Shown here: in pieces, positions 1 to 12,161 of the stretch | Position numbering within the stretch: the stretch's first letter is position 1 | Layout: the number at the start of each line of letters is the position of its first letter | Source of the DNA: Hypericum androsaemum | Taxonomy: Eukaryota > Streptophyta > Magnoliopsida > Malpighiales > Hypericaceae | Direction of reading: 5' to 3' | Assembly: GCA_963995505.1 (NCBI GenBank) | Contig: OZ023181.1 | Location: forward strand, 15,186,221 to 15,250,220 | Length of the DNA stretch: 64,000 bases | Made by a program: the position numbers and the translations under genes | The notes under the pieces: generated by a model | What the model was told of the DNA's origin: nothing | Databases searched by the model: none | The model's input: only the letters and a program-made list of their open reading frames with translations

Positions 1-2640
1 TACTCTTGTAATGGGATGATTAAACCTAATATTACAAAGAATGATTATGATTATACCATTGACTCTGTTGATATTTGGCATGCTATATTATGACATGTGA
101 ATTATGGTTCTCTTATAAACATGAAAAGATTAGGATTGATTTCCAACTACGATTTTGAGAATGTTTCTAAATGTGAAATATGTGCACAAGCAAAAATACA
201 TAGAACATCGTTTAAATCCGTTGTTAGAAATTCTACCTTGCTTGAATTGGTGCATAGTGATGTCGATGATTTGAAAAGTCATATGACTCGTAGTGAAAAT
301 AAATACTATGTCACATTCATTGATAATTGTACTAGATATGCTTATGTTTACTTGATGAAGTCTTTGACATATTTAAAATTTACAAGGCTGAAGTAGATAC
401 ACAACTATGAGAAAAAATTAAGATCATATGTTCTGATCGTGGTGGTGAATATTTTTCTACTGAATTCTCTTCATTTTTTCAACAATATGGCTTAGTTCAT
501 TAAGTTACTGCACCATATACACCCCAACAAAATGGTATTGCTGAAAGAAAAATAGGACTTTGATAGAATGATTAATGCCATGCTAAATTCTTTATGGGGT
601 GAAGCTATATTATCGGCATGTTATATCTTGAATATAGTTCCTTTGAAAAAGAAGAATGTTTCTCCTTATGAATTGTGGTTTAAAAGAAAGCCAAATTTGA
701 AAAGATTAAAATTGTGGGGTTGCCTAGCATATGAAAGGAAGCCAGATCCTAAAAGACCAAAGTTAAAAAATATAGCTTATAAATGCGTATTTGTAGGCTA
801 TTCACTTAATAGTACAACTTACAAATTTTTAATCATTGAAACTTTTGAGATTATAGAATTTGTAGATGTATAATTCTCTGATAACTTAACTAGGAATAGC
901 TCCCAAAATGAACTCATTGGAAGTCCATTGTTACATAGTCTAGAACCTGAAGATACTAATGACAATGATGAACATGCTCATAACAATGAAGATACATTTG
1001 TTCTTACGAAAAATGTCGAGCGTAGAAGAAGTAAGAGAATAAGAATAGAGAAAGACTGTGGTCTAGAATTCATCACATATCTTGTAGAGAGTAATAAGAA
1101 TAAAATTCTTAATATTGTTAAGTATATTATACATGTTGATGATGATCCTAAAACCTATTATGAGGCTATGAGTTCTACAGATATATTTTTTTGGAAAGAG
1201 GCTATCAATGATGAGATAAATTTAATTTTGTCCAACAGTACTTAAATATTGTGTGATTTACCTCATAGTGCTAAACCTATAGGATGTAAATGTATATTTA
1301 AAAGAAAGTTAAATACCGATAGTTCCATTGATAAGTTTAAAGCCAGATTGGTTGCTGAAGGTTATAAACAAAGACATGGAATTGATTACTTTGATACATA
1401 TGCTCCTATTGCTCGCATCACATCTATTCATTGCTTAATTGCACACATCTATTCACAAGTTAATTATTAATCAGATGGATGTCAAAACCACTTTCTTAAA
1501 TGGTGATTTAGAAGAAGAAATATATATAGAACAATCTGAGAGTTTTATATATGAGAAGAAAGTTTGCAAGTTGGTAAAATCACTCTATGGCTTAAAGCAA
1601 GCCCCCATGCAATGGCATAAGAAGTTTGATAAAATAGTTTTATCATATAGTTTAGTTATTAATGATGCTGATAAATGTATCTATAGTAAGCATGATGACT
1701 CTGGATATGTAATTCTATGTTTATATGTTGATGATATGCTTATATTTGAGACTAACATATCTTGTGTAGAAGAAACAAAGAAGTTTCTTAGCTCTAACTT
1801 TGATATGAAAGATCTAGGAGAGGCTGATGTGATCTTGGGAATTAAAATTCTAAGAAAGGGAGATGAGTTGGTGTTAACCCAATATCATTATATTGAGAAA
1901 TTTCTCAAGAAGTATGTCTCTTTGATGACAATCCAGTCCACACTCCTTTAGATCTTAGTATCAAGTTAACGAAGAATATCAGACGCACTCATGCGTAACT
2001 TGAGCATTCCAGTATCATTGGTAGTCTTTTGTATGTTATGCATTGTACGAGACCGGACAGAGCTCAAGCCGTGGGAGTGCTATGTCATTTCTCAAGTAAC
2101 CCTTGTGTTGAACATTGGAGAGCACTTGTAAGATTGTTAAATTACTTGAAATAAACCATAAATTATGGTTTGCATTACCAAGGCTATCCTGCTATGTTGA
2201 AAGGATACAATGATGCTAACTGGTATAATGTAGAATCCAAGTACAAGTCAACTACTAGATGAATATTTACGTTAGGAGGTGCTGCAGTGTCTTGGAGTTC
2301 CAAGATGCAGATGTGTGTTTATGATTCAACAATGTTATTTGAATTGATTGCATTAGCCGATGCAAGTAAGGAGGTAGAATGGCTTAGGAATTTACTTGTA
2401 GAGATCCCACTTTGGAAGAAGCCATCTCCAGCAGTCTTGATTAATTGTGACAATCAAGCTACGATCTATAATGTCTCTAACAAGACTTATAACGAAAAGT
2501 CTAGACATGCAAGTCTTAGACATTAAATGGTAAGATAATTACTCAAAAGAGGAGTAGTTGCAGTTGACTATATTGAAATGAAGAAGAACTAGGCAGACCT
2601 TTTTACGAAGAGTCTACCAAAGGCAATATTTTCAATAAAG
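1..2640 (+). pseudogene. copia pol relic (integrase, RT, RNase H)
   Basis: Pieces in several frames read as copia pol. At 60-400 is the integrase zinc finger (CEICAQAK) and first catalytic Asp (VHSDVDD). The second Asp (CSDRGGEY) is near 430 and the Glu region (NGIAERK) near 535-550. The integrase C-terminus lies at 568-873. RT runs from about 1260 to 1950, with QMDVKTTFLNGDLEEE near 1475-1520 and the active site YVDDML near 1727. RNase H follows to 2640 (CDNQATIYN near 2450). Stops and frameshifts at about 396, 873, 1245, 1470 and 1951 show it cannot make a polyprotein. Confidence 0.88.
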
Positions 2641-3359
2641 TGTAAGGAAATATGACTAAGGTCTGTGAAAGAAGGTTGACCACCAATGACGAAAACCCAA
2701 CCAATGACCACCAATGAAGGAAATCTAACCTATGTTTTGAAATGGATAAACAAGGTTCAATGGGTACCAACAAGTCATTAGAGTGGTTATGGTGAACTAA
2801 GTCAAACTTTCCATTTCTGAATTAGTCCAGCGATTCTGCATGAATGAGGATGAATGCAAATTCTTAATAAGTCTACGTTAGTTTACAGGTGTATCGCGGA
2901 AAGACCTTAAGAGACTTACCTATATGAGTACTAAAATTAGGCCATTTCCTAAGAGAGTTAGACCAGTCTCTAAAGAAGACTCATGAATTCAGGATATAAA
3001 CATATGGCCATTAACATGCGAGCTACATAACACACTAGTTTCTGAAGTCAATATGTGTGAAGATTCTGGTTTTATCACAAGGGGTACTTGGTTCAAGACT
3101 CGTTCACTATAGAACCTCGAGAGAGCTTTGAATCTCTTACACTAACTGAAGGTTCGAATCCAAAAGATACATAGCACTTATGTATTAATTTCTACGATGA
3201 TGCTTATTCCCATCCTAGCTTGAACTACGTTGGCTTGATCCCACCCGGGTACGTAGGCAGTCACTTAAGTGATGCAGTCACTCCACTATACAAAATTTTT
3301 CCATTCCAACTTTAAGGTGTTACTTTACTATTTTAAATATTTTGAAAATATGGGGACAA

Positions 3360-3885
3360 TGTTGGATATTTTCAAACATATTGCATTTGCATAATAATGG
3401 GATCGATTTGTGCGCCGGGTACCCGGTGGGCACCAGGCCGGGCCTGTACAAGTCCAAATTCGTGTCCCTTGAGTTCAAACTCACAAGATATGATCTATCC
3501 CATTAGCCACCATTGATATCAATTAGAGATAATCTTTGGTGATGAAAAGGCATCAAGGGTGGGTGCCAATTCTCTATAAATAGTGGCACATATTTCTCAT
3601 TAAAAATAACTTAAGAATTACAAAAGCCTTCCTACTCATTTTCCTTTCAAAAGCATCATCATAATTCTGTCACAAGTGTGTGCTTGGTCGGATCAAGGAA
3701 GTACACTCTTTGAATTCGATTACGTGTTTAAGGGCTTCATCGTATCGTGACAGCGATAGATTATGGACTTGTTGTACTCGCGAATTATATTCGGAGGGTC
3801 GAACTATTTGTCTGAAAGAATCGTAAGATCTTTGAAGTCGCTGCAACACCAACTCATTCATCCTCCAACCCGAAATTTCCCAACG
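3360..3885 (+). repeat. 3' LTR of the copia element
   Basis: It starts TGTTGGATATTTTC just after a purine-rich tract and ends in imperfect inverted form (CCCAACG). About 526 bp. The 5' LTR is outside the window, so LTR divergence cannot be measured. The short minus ORF inside it is not a gene. Confidence 0.7.
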
Positions 3886-5444
3886 GTCAAATATGTACAA
3901 AGTTTTAGCGTTTGAAGGGAATCTTTGGATTATTCCACCTATATGTTATTGTACTGTTTAGGCAATATAATGAATAATTCTAAGTATCATTTGCGTTTGT
4001 TGGTTAGATATATAGATATTTCAATATTAAATATTTATTGGGAGAGTTTTGACATTTTTAAAGGTCATATTCTGCTCGAAATTGGATTAATTGGCCCAAT
4101 AAGTCAGATACCAATTGGTTAAACCAAAAAAATATAGAGATTTAAAGACAAAAAATGAATTTAGTACAATGTGGTTTCAAGTTTAACATTTTGAAAACCA
4201 AGTCTAAAACTATTTGGTGCAAAAACTCTCCTAAAGCGATCTGAGACGAAAAACATATTACATTAGAAAAATTATCACATAAAGATATATATTTTTTAGC
4301 TTCGAAATGAGTTTTAAACCACTAAACGTTGACCACTGAGTTCAATAAGATTTTAAAATAAGATTTTTTGAAAAGTTGAGATCAAAATTTATTAAAACTA
4401 TATGTATTTATTGAAAAAAAACTTTGATTAAAAGTTGAGATCGAAATTTAATAATTAATTAATTTAAAAAAAATATTAATTATTATGATAAATAAATTAT
4501 TATAATTTAAAATTGTTCTTAGTTTAGAGCCGAGATTTTATATCAATTTAGAGAATATAAATTTAGAAATGATGATTTAGAAGATTTTCACTATATTTGT
4601 GGCTTATACTCTTAGGCGATTTAAGACAAATTCCCATCGACTAATTGACTGACGTGGCATGTTGACACGGATTTCGACTCTGACGTGGATAGTTACTTAA
4701 CCAACAAAGGAAAAAAATGCAGATATTTTTTTATGGGAAAGAATCTATGCATAACATCATCATTTTGGTTTTGTGTCGACTATGTAACCATCAACGTGCC
4801 TTGTGGGCGATTTACTAAGAATTTTAAACTTTGTGCGTAAATCATTAACAAAATATACCACAAGTTTCCGTACTAATTTTTTTTAAACCACATCGGAACA
4901 AATTAGACCTTTTTGAAATTCTAAAAAAAGACAAATAAAATATAATATTGTGTAAACTTTTATTAGCTATTATATGATACGTTAAACTTTCGAGAAACTC
5001 TCCATTGATAACAAAAAACCTAAGATTGGTGTAAGCTATAATATGTTCAGACATCCAATGATCATGAGATAATTTGATTGCCCTCGCTATCAATTAGTTC
5101 GAAAGGTCAACAAAAGAACAAAGTTGTTTCTTATTATTTCGTAACAGTGCATACCATTGACTATGCTCATTTTTATTTTGGTTCAATTGTTTTCGGGGAT
5201 GGATCAATGATACGTGCCCTTGAAGCAAATTGTTTCATTAATTCTATAGCAATCTGATACTTATTATCTTAAAATTTTAGATTAAATAGAAAAATTAAGT
5301 TACTATCGATTGTTCGTGTAAACATTCATTTTCAATTTAGTAAATTTATTTATAAATTTGAAAACTTTACAAAAGATTATATAAAAGGTTATCTGGTTCG
5401 TATCTCGAAGTCACAGCTTTGGTTAGAAATATGATTAGGACGCA

Positions 5445-5954
5445 TGTGATGGACCGTGATTCGACCAACTTACTTCATAGAGTGGCACAAGTCTTTTATA
5501 GCGTGTTTTGTCCGTGCACTCTCACACTGATGATTACTCCTCGCCCTCCCTCGTTTTCTGGTGCAGGACTGGTTCATCCATATCTCCTTACACCTAGAAT
5601 GCTTGTCAAGAGCTGCTCATTGTCCATGCACTCTACACCGGTGATCATTCCCTACCCTCTAGGCCACGGGCATCACATGCTCACCAGCTTCAGCTTGGTT
5701 AGTCACTGAACACACCATACTAACCGAGGTCTTGCTCTGATACCGCTTATGACGACCCGTGATTCGACCGACTAACTCCACAGACTTACACGCACTCTGG
5801 AAAACTTTCCAGGACGTCACCCATCCTGAAATTACTCGAGACCAAGCATGTTTAACCTTGAAGTTTCTCAAGATGTTTGGGAGAAAAATAGGTGTACCTT
5901 GTTGATATGGATAATCCAAAACAAATTGCTTAACACTTTCTGATGTATATCACA
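5445..5954 (-). mobile_element. Cassandra TRIM, copy A
   Basis: A short LTR element on -, flanked by the 5-bp target duplication acgca (5440-5444 and 5955-5959). The right LTR runs from about 5750 to 5954. A primer-site-like sequence (ggtatcagagcaag read on -) lies just left of it. The LTR contains a 5S rRNA-like block, the hallmark of Cassandra. The left LTR keeps its outer end (tgatggaccgtgattcgacc), then diverges or is rearranged. Compared with copy B, its right LTR lacks about 39 bp and it lacks the 109-bp tandem duplication. No coding capacity, as expected. Confidence 0.75.
5797..5869 (-). promoter_or_regulatory. 5S rRNA-like pol III internal promoter in Cassandra LTR
   Basis: Read on -, the block contains ggttaaacatgcttgg, resembling 5S box A, followed by tcaggatgggtgacgtcctgg, resembling the intermediate element and box C. 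Spacing and order match the 5S internal control region that Cassandra LTRs carry. Whether it still recruits pol III cannot be told from sequence. Confidence 0.7.
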
Positions 5955-6186
5955 ACGCATCAATCAGCATGATGATTAATAATTTAAGCAACTAATCACG
6001 TAATTATCAACTCTTTCACCGCATTTTTTTGAGGGGCATTATAGTACATCAAATTGTCACAACAGCAGCATAAATTTGATTAATTATTTTATCGAGGGGA
6101 CGAGATCCTTACAGATACGACCAGCAGTATGATGATGATTGACTGCTTAGTTTATGAAGCTCGGAATTAACAACAATATGGACCAC

Positions 6187-6480
6187 TTACGACTTTTTTT
6201 TTGAAAAGTAGAGATTTTATTCATCATGATATATACAACCTACATAGAGTGAGACATCACTCTACCACCACCATCTAAATACGACAGATTCACCCCTTAC
6301 AAGTCCCATACAACCAACTCCAGACTTTGCAACGATCTGCAAAACCGGAGACAAAATACTAATTTTAAACCACTTATTACCTGTGAAATAGCTACTAAAA
6401 ATTCGAGGCCATGGAGCACTTTAGTGTTAAAATTTAGCAGGACGAACTTTGTTACGATTAATTGGCTTAATATCGGAATA
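6187..6480 (-). mobile_element. Retroposed 3' end with poly(A), minus strand
   Basis: Read on -, the sequence ends in a tract of about nine A preceded at about 20 bp by gatgaataaaatctc, a classical AATAAA polyadenylation signal. That is the structure of a retroposed transcript end (LINE tail or processed pseudogene). The same tail is present in copy B at 57180, where about 320 bp more body is preserved. The source gene was not recognised. Confidence 0.5.
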
Positions 6481-6720
6481 ATTTGTTGACAGTTGTCAGA
6501 TGCATAGAAATTCCGAATGTTCAGCCTAAAGTTTTTAGGTTAATTTTTTTGACACATTCTTACGCTAGTACTTTGTGATTTATAACATATCAGTGACAAA
6601 CAGTTTTAGTTAATGATACCTGGCGACGTGGTGTTATAAGAGTTTCTTTTTATTTTTAAATTTATTGATATTATATATAACCTTTCAATCTTTATTTTTC
6701 ATTTTTGAATTTCTTTATAT

Positions 6721-6822
6721 TTTTAAGAACTTATGTTATAAGAGTTAGGATATTGCGTGAGGATATCAATCAAAGAAATATATCTTTAAGAACTTATGTT
6801 ATAAGAGTTAGGATATTTACGT
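6721..6822. repeat. Two-unit tandem repeat (about 60 bp)
   Basis: The phrase aacttatgttataagagtta occurs twice about 60 bp apart, followed both times by ggatatt. The same doublet is in copy B near 58010-58105, so it predates the segmental duplication. Confidence 0.6.
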
Positions 6823-7299
6823 CAAAAATAATCATGGGAGGAGATAATATCTAGCGTACAGTCAATTGTAGAAAACCGAAAATGTGATGACTCTAAATAA
6901 TTTGCGTGAAAAAGTTATTGCGTGACACTTTTCTCTAAAGGGTAACAAATAATGTAAAATCTGTCACACTAAAAAATACGGAATGTGATATAAATTAATT
7001 ATTTTCGACAACTAGAGAAATTTAAAACTAAATACATGGTACCCCATTCAATAGAGGCGGGATTTGACACGGGGAGACGAATTCCGTGCACTACAGGATA
7101 GGGCAAAATGGTCCAAAAATAATCATGTGCGCGTGTCATCTGGTGACGCAAGGAGAGAGGAAGGGGAGTTTGGGGCTCGTGGTGCCCACTTTATTTTTAA
7201 ATGTTGTAATTACTCATATATTATACTAAAAAAATCAAACTGATATATTATTTAACTAATTATCTAATTTTTATTATAAAAATTAATTAATATTATCGT

Positions 7300-7762
7300 A
7301 ACCGGGCATGCCATTTCACGTAGCCGAATATGCCATTTCAATCATAGCCGGGCATGCTATTTTAACATAAACGAATATACCATTTAACTAACTATTTAAG
7401 TTAATTATTATTTTTATTTTTTTATCATAAATATTAATTATTTTAATATAACAAGTTATGCCATTTTATCATAACCGAGTGTGCCATTTTACTTAACCAG
7501 GCATGCCATTTAATCGTAATCAGACCTACCATTTGATTAATTATTTAATTTATTATAAGTTTTATTAAATATTAACCTGACATCTCATTTGACATAATCT
7601 GGGCATGCTATTTGACATAACATGGGCTGCCATTTGACATAACCTGGGCATGCCATTTGACATAACCTGGCATGCCATTTGACATAACAAGTGCATGCCA
7701 TTTGAGATACCTGGGCATGCCATTTGACATAACATCGGCATGCCATTTGATATACCCTGGAT
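7300..7762. repeat. Minisatellite, about 23-bp unit (gccatttgacataacc core)
   Basis: Degenerate head-to-tail units of the form gggcatgccatttgacataa. They are most regular at 7570-7760 and more diverged towards 7300. The same core word recurs in the elements at 26541-27820 and 29052-29503, and a related word (attcgatataacc) in the array at 58960-59620. Confidence 0.8.
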
Positions 7763-7764
7763 TT

Positions 7765-8445
7765 ATAACTCGGTCGACTATTAACTTTAAACATATTTTC
7801 GACACCCTTATACTCCGAATTTGGAGAAGTCATGAACTACAAAGTTGTAGATATACGTCTCAGTGTTGCATAGAAATTTGAATCAACTCAATCAGACTAT
7901 GGAATAAAATTTTGTGGCTCTCAACCGAAATTAATCGACCATAACTCGTTCGGCTTTTGACTTCAAAAGAAATTTCGACATCCTTACACTCTGAATTTGG
8001 AAATGTTATAAACTACAAAGTTGTAGATATACATCTCAACTTCATACAGCAAATTGAATCAACTCAATCAGACTCCGGAGTAAAAATTTGTGGCTCCCAA
8101 CCAAAATCAGTCGACCGTAACTCGATCGGCTTTTAACTTCAAACGAATTTTCGACATTGTTGCACTCTGAATTTGGAAAAGTTATAAACTACAAATTATA
8201 GATATACATTTCAGAAACTTGAATCACCTCAATTGGACTCCAGAATAAGAAGTTGTGGCTCCCAACCGAAACCAGTCAACCATAACTCAACTAGTTTTTG
8301 ACTTCAAATATATTTTCGATATCCTTCTACTCTGGATTTGGAGAAGTCATAAACTACAAAGTTGTAGATATACATTTCAGTTTTGCACAGCAACTTGAAT
8401 CACTTCAATCGAACTCTGGAGTTAAATGTAATGGCTTTCCAACCA
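7765..8445. repeat. Satellite-like tandem repeat, about 175-bp unit, four copies
   Basis: Each unit contains the words aatttggagaagtcataaac, ctacaaagttgtagatatac and aacttgaatcacctcaatc in the same order. Units start near 7765, 7940, 8110 and 8280. One further unit stands alone at about 27025-27200 inside the related element at 26541-27820, so the unit travels with this element family. Confidence 0.8.
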
Positions 8446-8814
8446 AAAAATCAAAACGAAGAAAAAAAAACCTAAAATGCCCCCTTGAACATGCGTGCCA
8501 TTTCAGCCATTTGATATTGGCCATGATACGTGGACAACCTAAATCTTATCCCACGTCGCACGAAATGGACGTATTAGTGTCCGTGCACAATCCAATCAGC
8601 ATTCAATAGGGAAGGTTTCCGATTATTATTATTAAAGATATTGCTATAATGAGATGTTTCACTATCAGATTAGTCAAAGAGAATGTGGTCTATGGATGGA
8701 AAATGTCCCTTCAAAGATTTAAGACGAAGAGCCGTAGAATGAACAGTTCCGGCATAATATAAAACATATTCACACGTGCTTAAGCATGAAGATTATATGA
8801 CGTTTTTTTGTATG

Positions 8815-9934
8815 ATAAAGATTGTATTATGATTCTTTAAAAAAATAAAGATTGTATTATATGTATCTATGTTATGGCTTGTGCCCAGACGCCTCGCAAG
8901 GGTTTTAAATTCCCCGAGATTAGCGATCGTGGTACAAATCAAACAAATTGATTTCCTTAATTTCTGCTCCCGTCACTCTTTCCTCGAGGTAATAACGGAG
9001 TGGCCAGACTTCACTTCAGAAGTATATAATATGATAAATTTGTGATTATAATGTTCAGTTTATATGATAAATTTGTGATTATATAATACATAGTTAGATA
9101 TGGCATATCATTATTTTTGTGTTTGATATGCTTTATCAGGTATTTTTGGTTGATAATAATAGTGTAATCACTTGTATTTTTATAAATGTTCAGTTAAATT
9201 GAATTTGTGACATTCCGGACAGTTTGCCAAACATGCTCAAATTGGGTTGGATATTTCAGTATATTGCCAATTTCTCTAGTTTAAAAAATGGGAAGTTTTG
9301 TAAACTCAGATCGAAACTGATTGCTTACTAGTTTTCAATTTCGTGAATGATTCAACCTCTCTAGTCTTTTGGCAAGTGGATGAGCTTGTTCACAGGATTA
9401 GGTTACTCTACGAACAGAAAACTTTGTGACAGATTGAGTATCTAAAATTTGTCATTCTGGTGACTTACCGAGGAACTGGCTTGTGATTTATCCGGTGGAG
9501 CTAGATGCCCTCCTGTTCACTGACTTTCCTACATGATTCTCCTTTATAAAGTGACACTATTCTTATTTAAAAAATGGGAATTGGATTCGCAAGATCCTAT
9601 TCTTGTACTCCACAGATCTCAAGTAAACTAAGGTTAAGGGTCTTATTTAATGTCGATCATATACTATAATGTGCTGTAGATCAGGGCGTATTCCTTAATA
9701 TTTAGGGACAACCTATCTCCTTTTCTTTTATAATGAATTATTTATATAATGATTATTCTTTTCACTTTCTTAAAAAAATCGTTCATCTCCTTTGTTAATT
9801 AGAAAATCTTTTTTTTTCACTGGAAAAAGAACATCATGAGTACTAAGCCTATACATATGGACCATGTTTGAATTATCACTCTCTATCTCTATCTATATCT
9901 TTTTTGGTCGAGTATCTCTATCTATATTAGGGCA
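8815..9934. other. No gene seen
   Basis: AT-rich sequence after the end of duplicated copy A. It holds a local doublet (atgataaatttgtgattata at about 9030 and 9063) and short T or A runs. No ORF with recognisable protein similarity and no clear element termini. Confidence 0.5.
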
Positions 9935-10735
9935 TCAAAGATGCCTTAATAATTTTGATTAAGTACATATCAGAATCTGGTTAAGATCAATCGAAATAGG
10001 CTAGGCATAGTAGTACAATGATCATAAATTCAGCTATCTACAAGTACTACAAAATACTAGTCATGCCTAATGGGATATCAAGGTATGTTGAGTGATTGGG
10101 TCATAAGCTATGAAGATTTAACTTATGAGTTAGGTAAATGACTTTTACCTTAAAGGCTAAGATTATTTTTAGACGGAGTCATAAACATATCTTTGGTATG
10201 ATATCTAATTTCCTAGTTAGATGGATTTTGGAAGTCAACAAAGACGTTTTATGAGTTGGGTTGTAAAGACTTTTCTTAAGTCTAGTTCAAGTCATTACTT
10301 ACACATTCTAGTTAAGTTAGAGCTTGACCAAGTGATCTAAATATTTGTTATATCATCTTGGCAGTCCATGTAAGATGGATTTCTGCCCAAGACAACTCAC
10401 TCTTTTGTCTAAGGAACAATTAATTAAATTATGATTATGTTATACTAACATAACCCGATACAAAAGAAGTTTCAGAAACTTTGTTTATCTTTTTTGTAAC
10501 AGCTACTTTTATGGATCACATCAAGTATAAGTCTAAGTCAACTCAAGTCAAGTCAGCCTAGGAATAAAAGTGTTGGCTACTTTGGTAGCTAATGAAGGCT
10601 TCTCCTCCAATAGCTATAATGACTATATTCGACAAAGATGAAAGGAGATTGAAATTTTACTTGGAGAGCAAGTTCAAACTAAGACCAAGGCGATCCTATA
10701 AATAGAAGACAAAGTCAAAGACAAAGCAGACAATG
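9935..10735 (+). repeat. Partial 5' LTR, SIRE-like
   Basis: Aligns with the interrupted solo LTR at 17984-24412. Shared words include atgccttaa followed by ttttgattaag at the start, gctaggcatagtagtaca, tagagcttgacca and aatgaaggcttctcctcc. Truncated at its 3' end. Confidence 0.75.
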
Positions 10736-10744
10736 AGCTCATTA

Positions 10745-12060
10745 TTCCTTTTGGAAAGCTAGGATGAGAATATTCATCCAGGCCACTGATTGGGAAGCAT
10801 GGAGAGCCATCGAGGATGGACCATACATTCCACAAGAAGCAAAAAGATTAGTGAAAGTTGACAAGCCTAAAGATGCTTTGACTCTATAAGAGGTAGAGAA
10901 GGTCTAGGTAAATTGTAAAGCCATAAATACATTGTGCTTTAGACACATTTGAGTTCAATAGGACCTCTATGTATTCTTCGGCCAAAGAAATTTGGGATAA
11001 ACTCGAAATTACTCATGAGGGTACTAATCAGGTCAAATAGTCTAAAATTAACACGTTAGTATATAAGTATGAGCTTTTCAAGATGTTACCTGAAGAGATC
11101 ATTGGTAAAATGGTGACAAGGTTTACTAACATAGTAAACGGTTTAAAATTATTAGGTAAAAGCTATACAAATTGCAAAATTGTACACAAATTACTTAGAA
11201 ACTTACCTAAGTCTTGGTCATCTAAAGTCACATCTATCGAAGAAGTTAAGGATCTTAATGCCCTTACCATCGATGAACTTATTGGATCACTCATGACTCA
11301 TGAGATCAAAATGATCCAAGAGAGAAATGAGAAAGTTGAGGAAAATGCTAACTCCCGTAAAAAGGATCTAACCTTCAAGGCTAAGGAAAGGAAAGTTGAA
11401 TCTTATGATTCAGATGAAAAAGATTAAGACGTAGCCATATTGGCAAGATGCTTCAATAAATTCTTCAAGAAAAGAAGATTTTCCAACAAGAAGATCCTCA
11501 AGAAAAAGGACAAAGATGAAAAGAAGGAAGTTATCTGATGCTTCGACTGTAAGAGGCTTGGGCATATCAAGAGTGAATGTCCTAAGCTCAACCTAAAAAA
11601 AGGCAATGATAAGAAGAGAGGAAAAGACAAGAGTCACGTAGCCCTTTGGGATGACACCGACTCCAACTCACCCACCTCCGACTAAAGCGAGGAAGCACAA
11701 GTGTGCTTGATGGCCATTGAGCAAAGAGAATCCTCTCGGGTAAATAATGATGACTTTGCTAACTTTATATTTGATGAGTTGCATGAGGCTTTTGATCAAG
11801 TCGTTGGAGAATTGAGAGATGCTATGATTGAAAAATCTAAACTCAGGAATGAGTTAACTCTCAAGGACGAAAAGATCAAAGCTCTTGAACAAGAGTTAGA
11901 GAGGCTAAAGTCTAGAAATAATGCTTTTGACATTGTTCATGTGTCTCACCCTACACCATCCACACAAGTAATAGATAACATAGAAGTCCTCACCGGATTA
12001 ACAAATGATGTTATACTTGTGAAAATGTTGGACATCTAGCTAGAGATTGCCGGATGGGCA
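10745..12060 (+). pseudogene. copia gag relic with CCHC zinc knuckle
   Basis: A gag-like stretch begins with a tryptophan-rich segment near 10765 and continues through 11083-11427, which matches the UBN2/gag fold (LLRNLPKSW near 11195). A zinc knuckle C-F-D-C-x4-G-H-x4-C lies at about 11540-11580. A Lys/Glu-rich helical segment follows at 11701-11940. In-frame stops near 11037, 11425, 11537 and 11684 break it. Confidence 0.78.
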
Positions 12061-12161
12061 AGGGTGCTAGAACCAAGAGAGTCTGGGTTCCTAAGGAAAC
12101 TTATGTTTTAGCTAACGATATTGGACCCAACAAAGTTTGGGTATCAAAATCAAAGACTTAG

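Larger units (their letters stand above)
1..3885 (+). mobile_element. Ty1/copia retrotransposon, 3' part, decayed
   Basis: This is the 3' half of a copia element that runs off the left edge, so its 5' LTR and gag are not visible. The order pre-integrase/integrase, reverse transcriptase, RNase H, 3' LTR is the copia order. The reading frame is broken many times. A polypurine stretch (atggggacaa) precedes an LTR that begins TGTTGG at 3360 and ends near CCCAACG at 3885. The next five bases, gtcaa, match the start of the duplicate locus at 51752, which lacks this element, so the right edge is well placed by an empty site. Confidence 0.85.
7055..8600. mobile_element. Minisatellite-bearing MULE-like element 1
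   Basis: The insertion is proved by an empty site: copy B reads straight through cattcaatag into ggaagg near 58335. Here attcaatag is repeated at 7046-7054 and 8601-8609, a 9-bp target duplication as made by Mutator-type transposases. Short imperfect terminal inverted repeats share a GGATT..G..ACGG core. The inside is non-coding: first an array of roughly 23-bp units (about 7300-7760), then four units of roughly 170-180 bp (about 7765-8440). No transposase. The small ORFs in it are repeat translations. Confidence 0.72.
3886..8814. repeat. Duplicated segment, copy A (partner 51752-58557)
   Basis: Collinear with 51752-58557 in the same orientation. In the first roughly 110 bp I count about five differences (about 95% identity). 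Matching blocks: 3886-4760 with 51752-52470 and 53707-53752; 4790-5430 with 55660-56250; 5440-6480 with 56260-57430; 6480-7054 with 57760-58335; 8601-8814 with 58340-58557. Copy A alone carries the MULE-like element at 7055-8600. Copy B alone carries the MULE at 52471-53697 and the 53752-55660 insertion. Both carry the same Cassandra insertion with the same target duplication, so that element is older than the duplication. Confidence 0.85.

Noticed and set aside
7300..7762. CRISPR-like array of 23-bp units
   Set aside because: Units are contiguous with no unique spacers and lie in plant nuclear DNA. It is an ordinary minisatellite.
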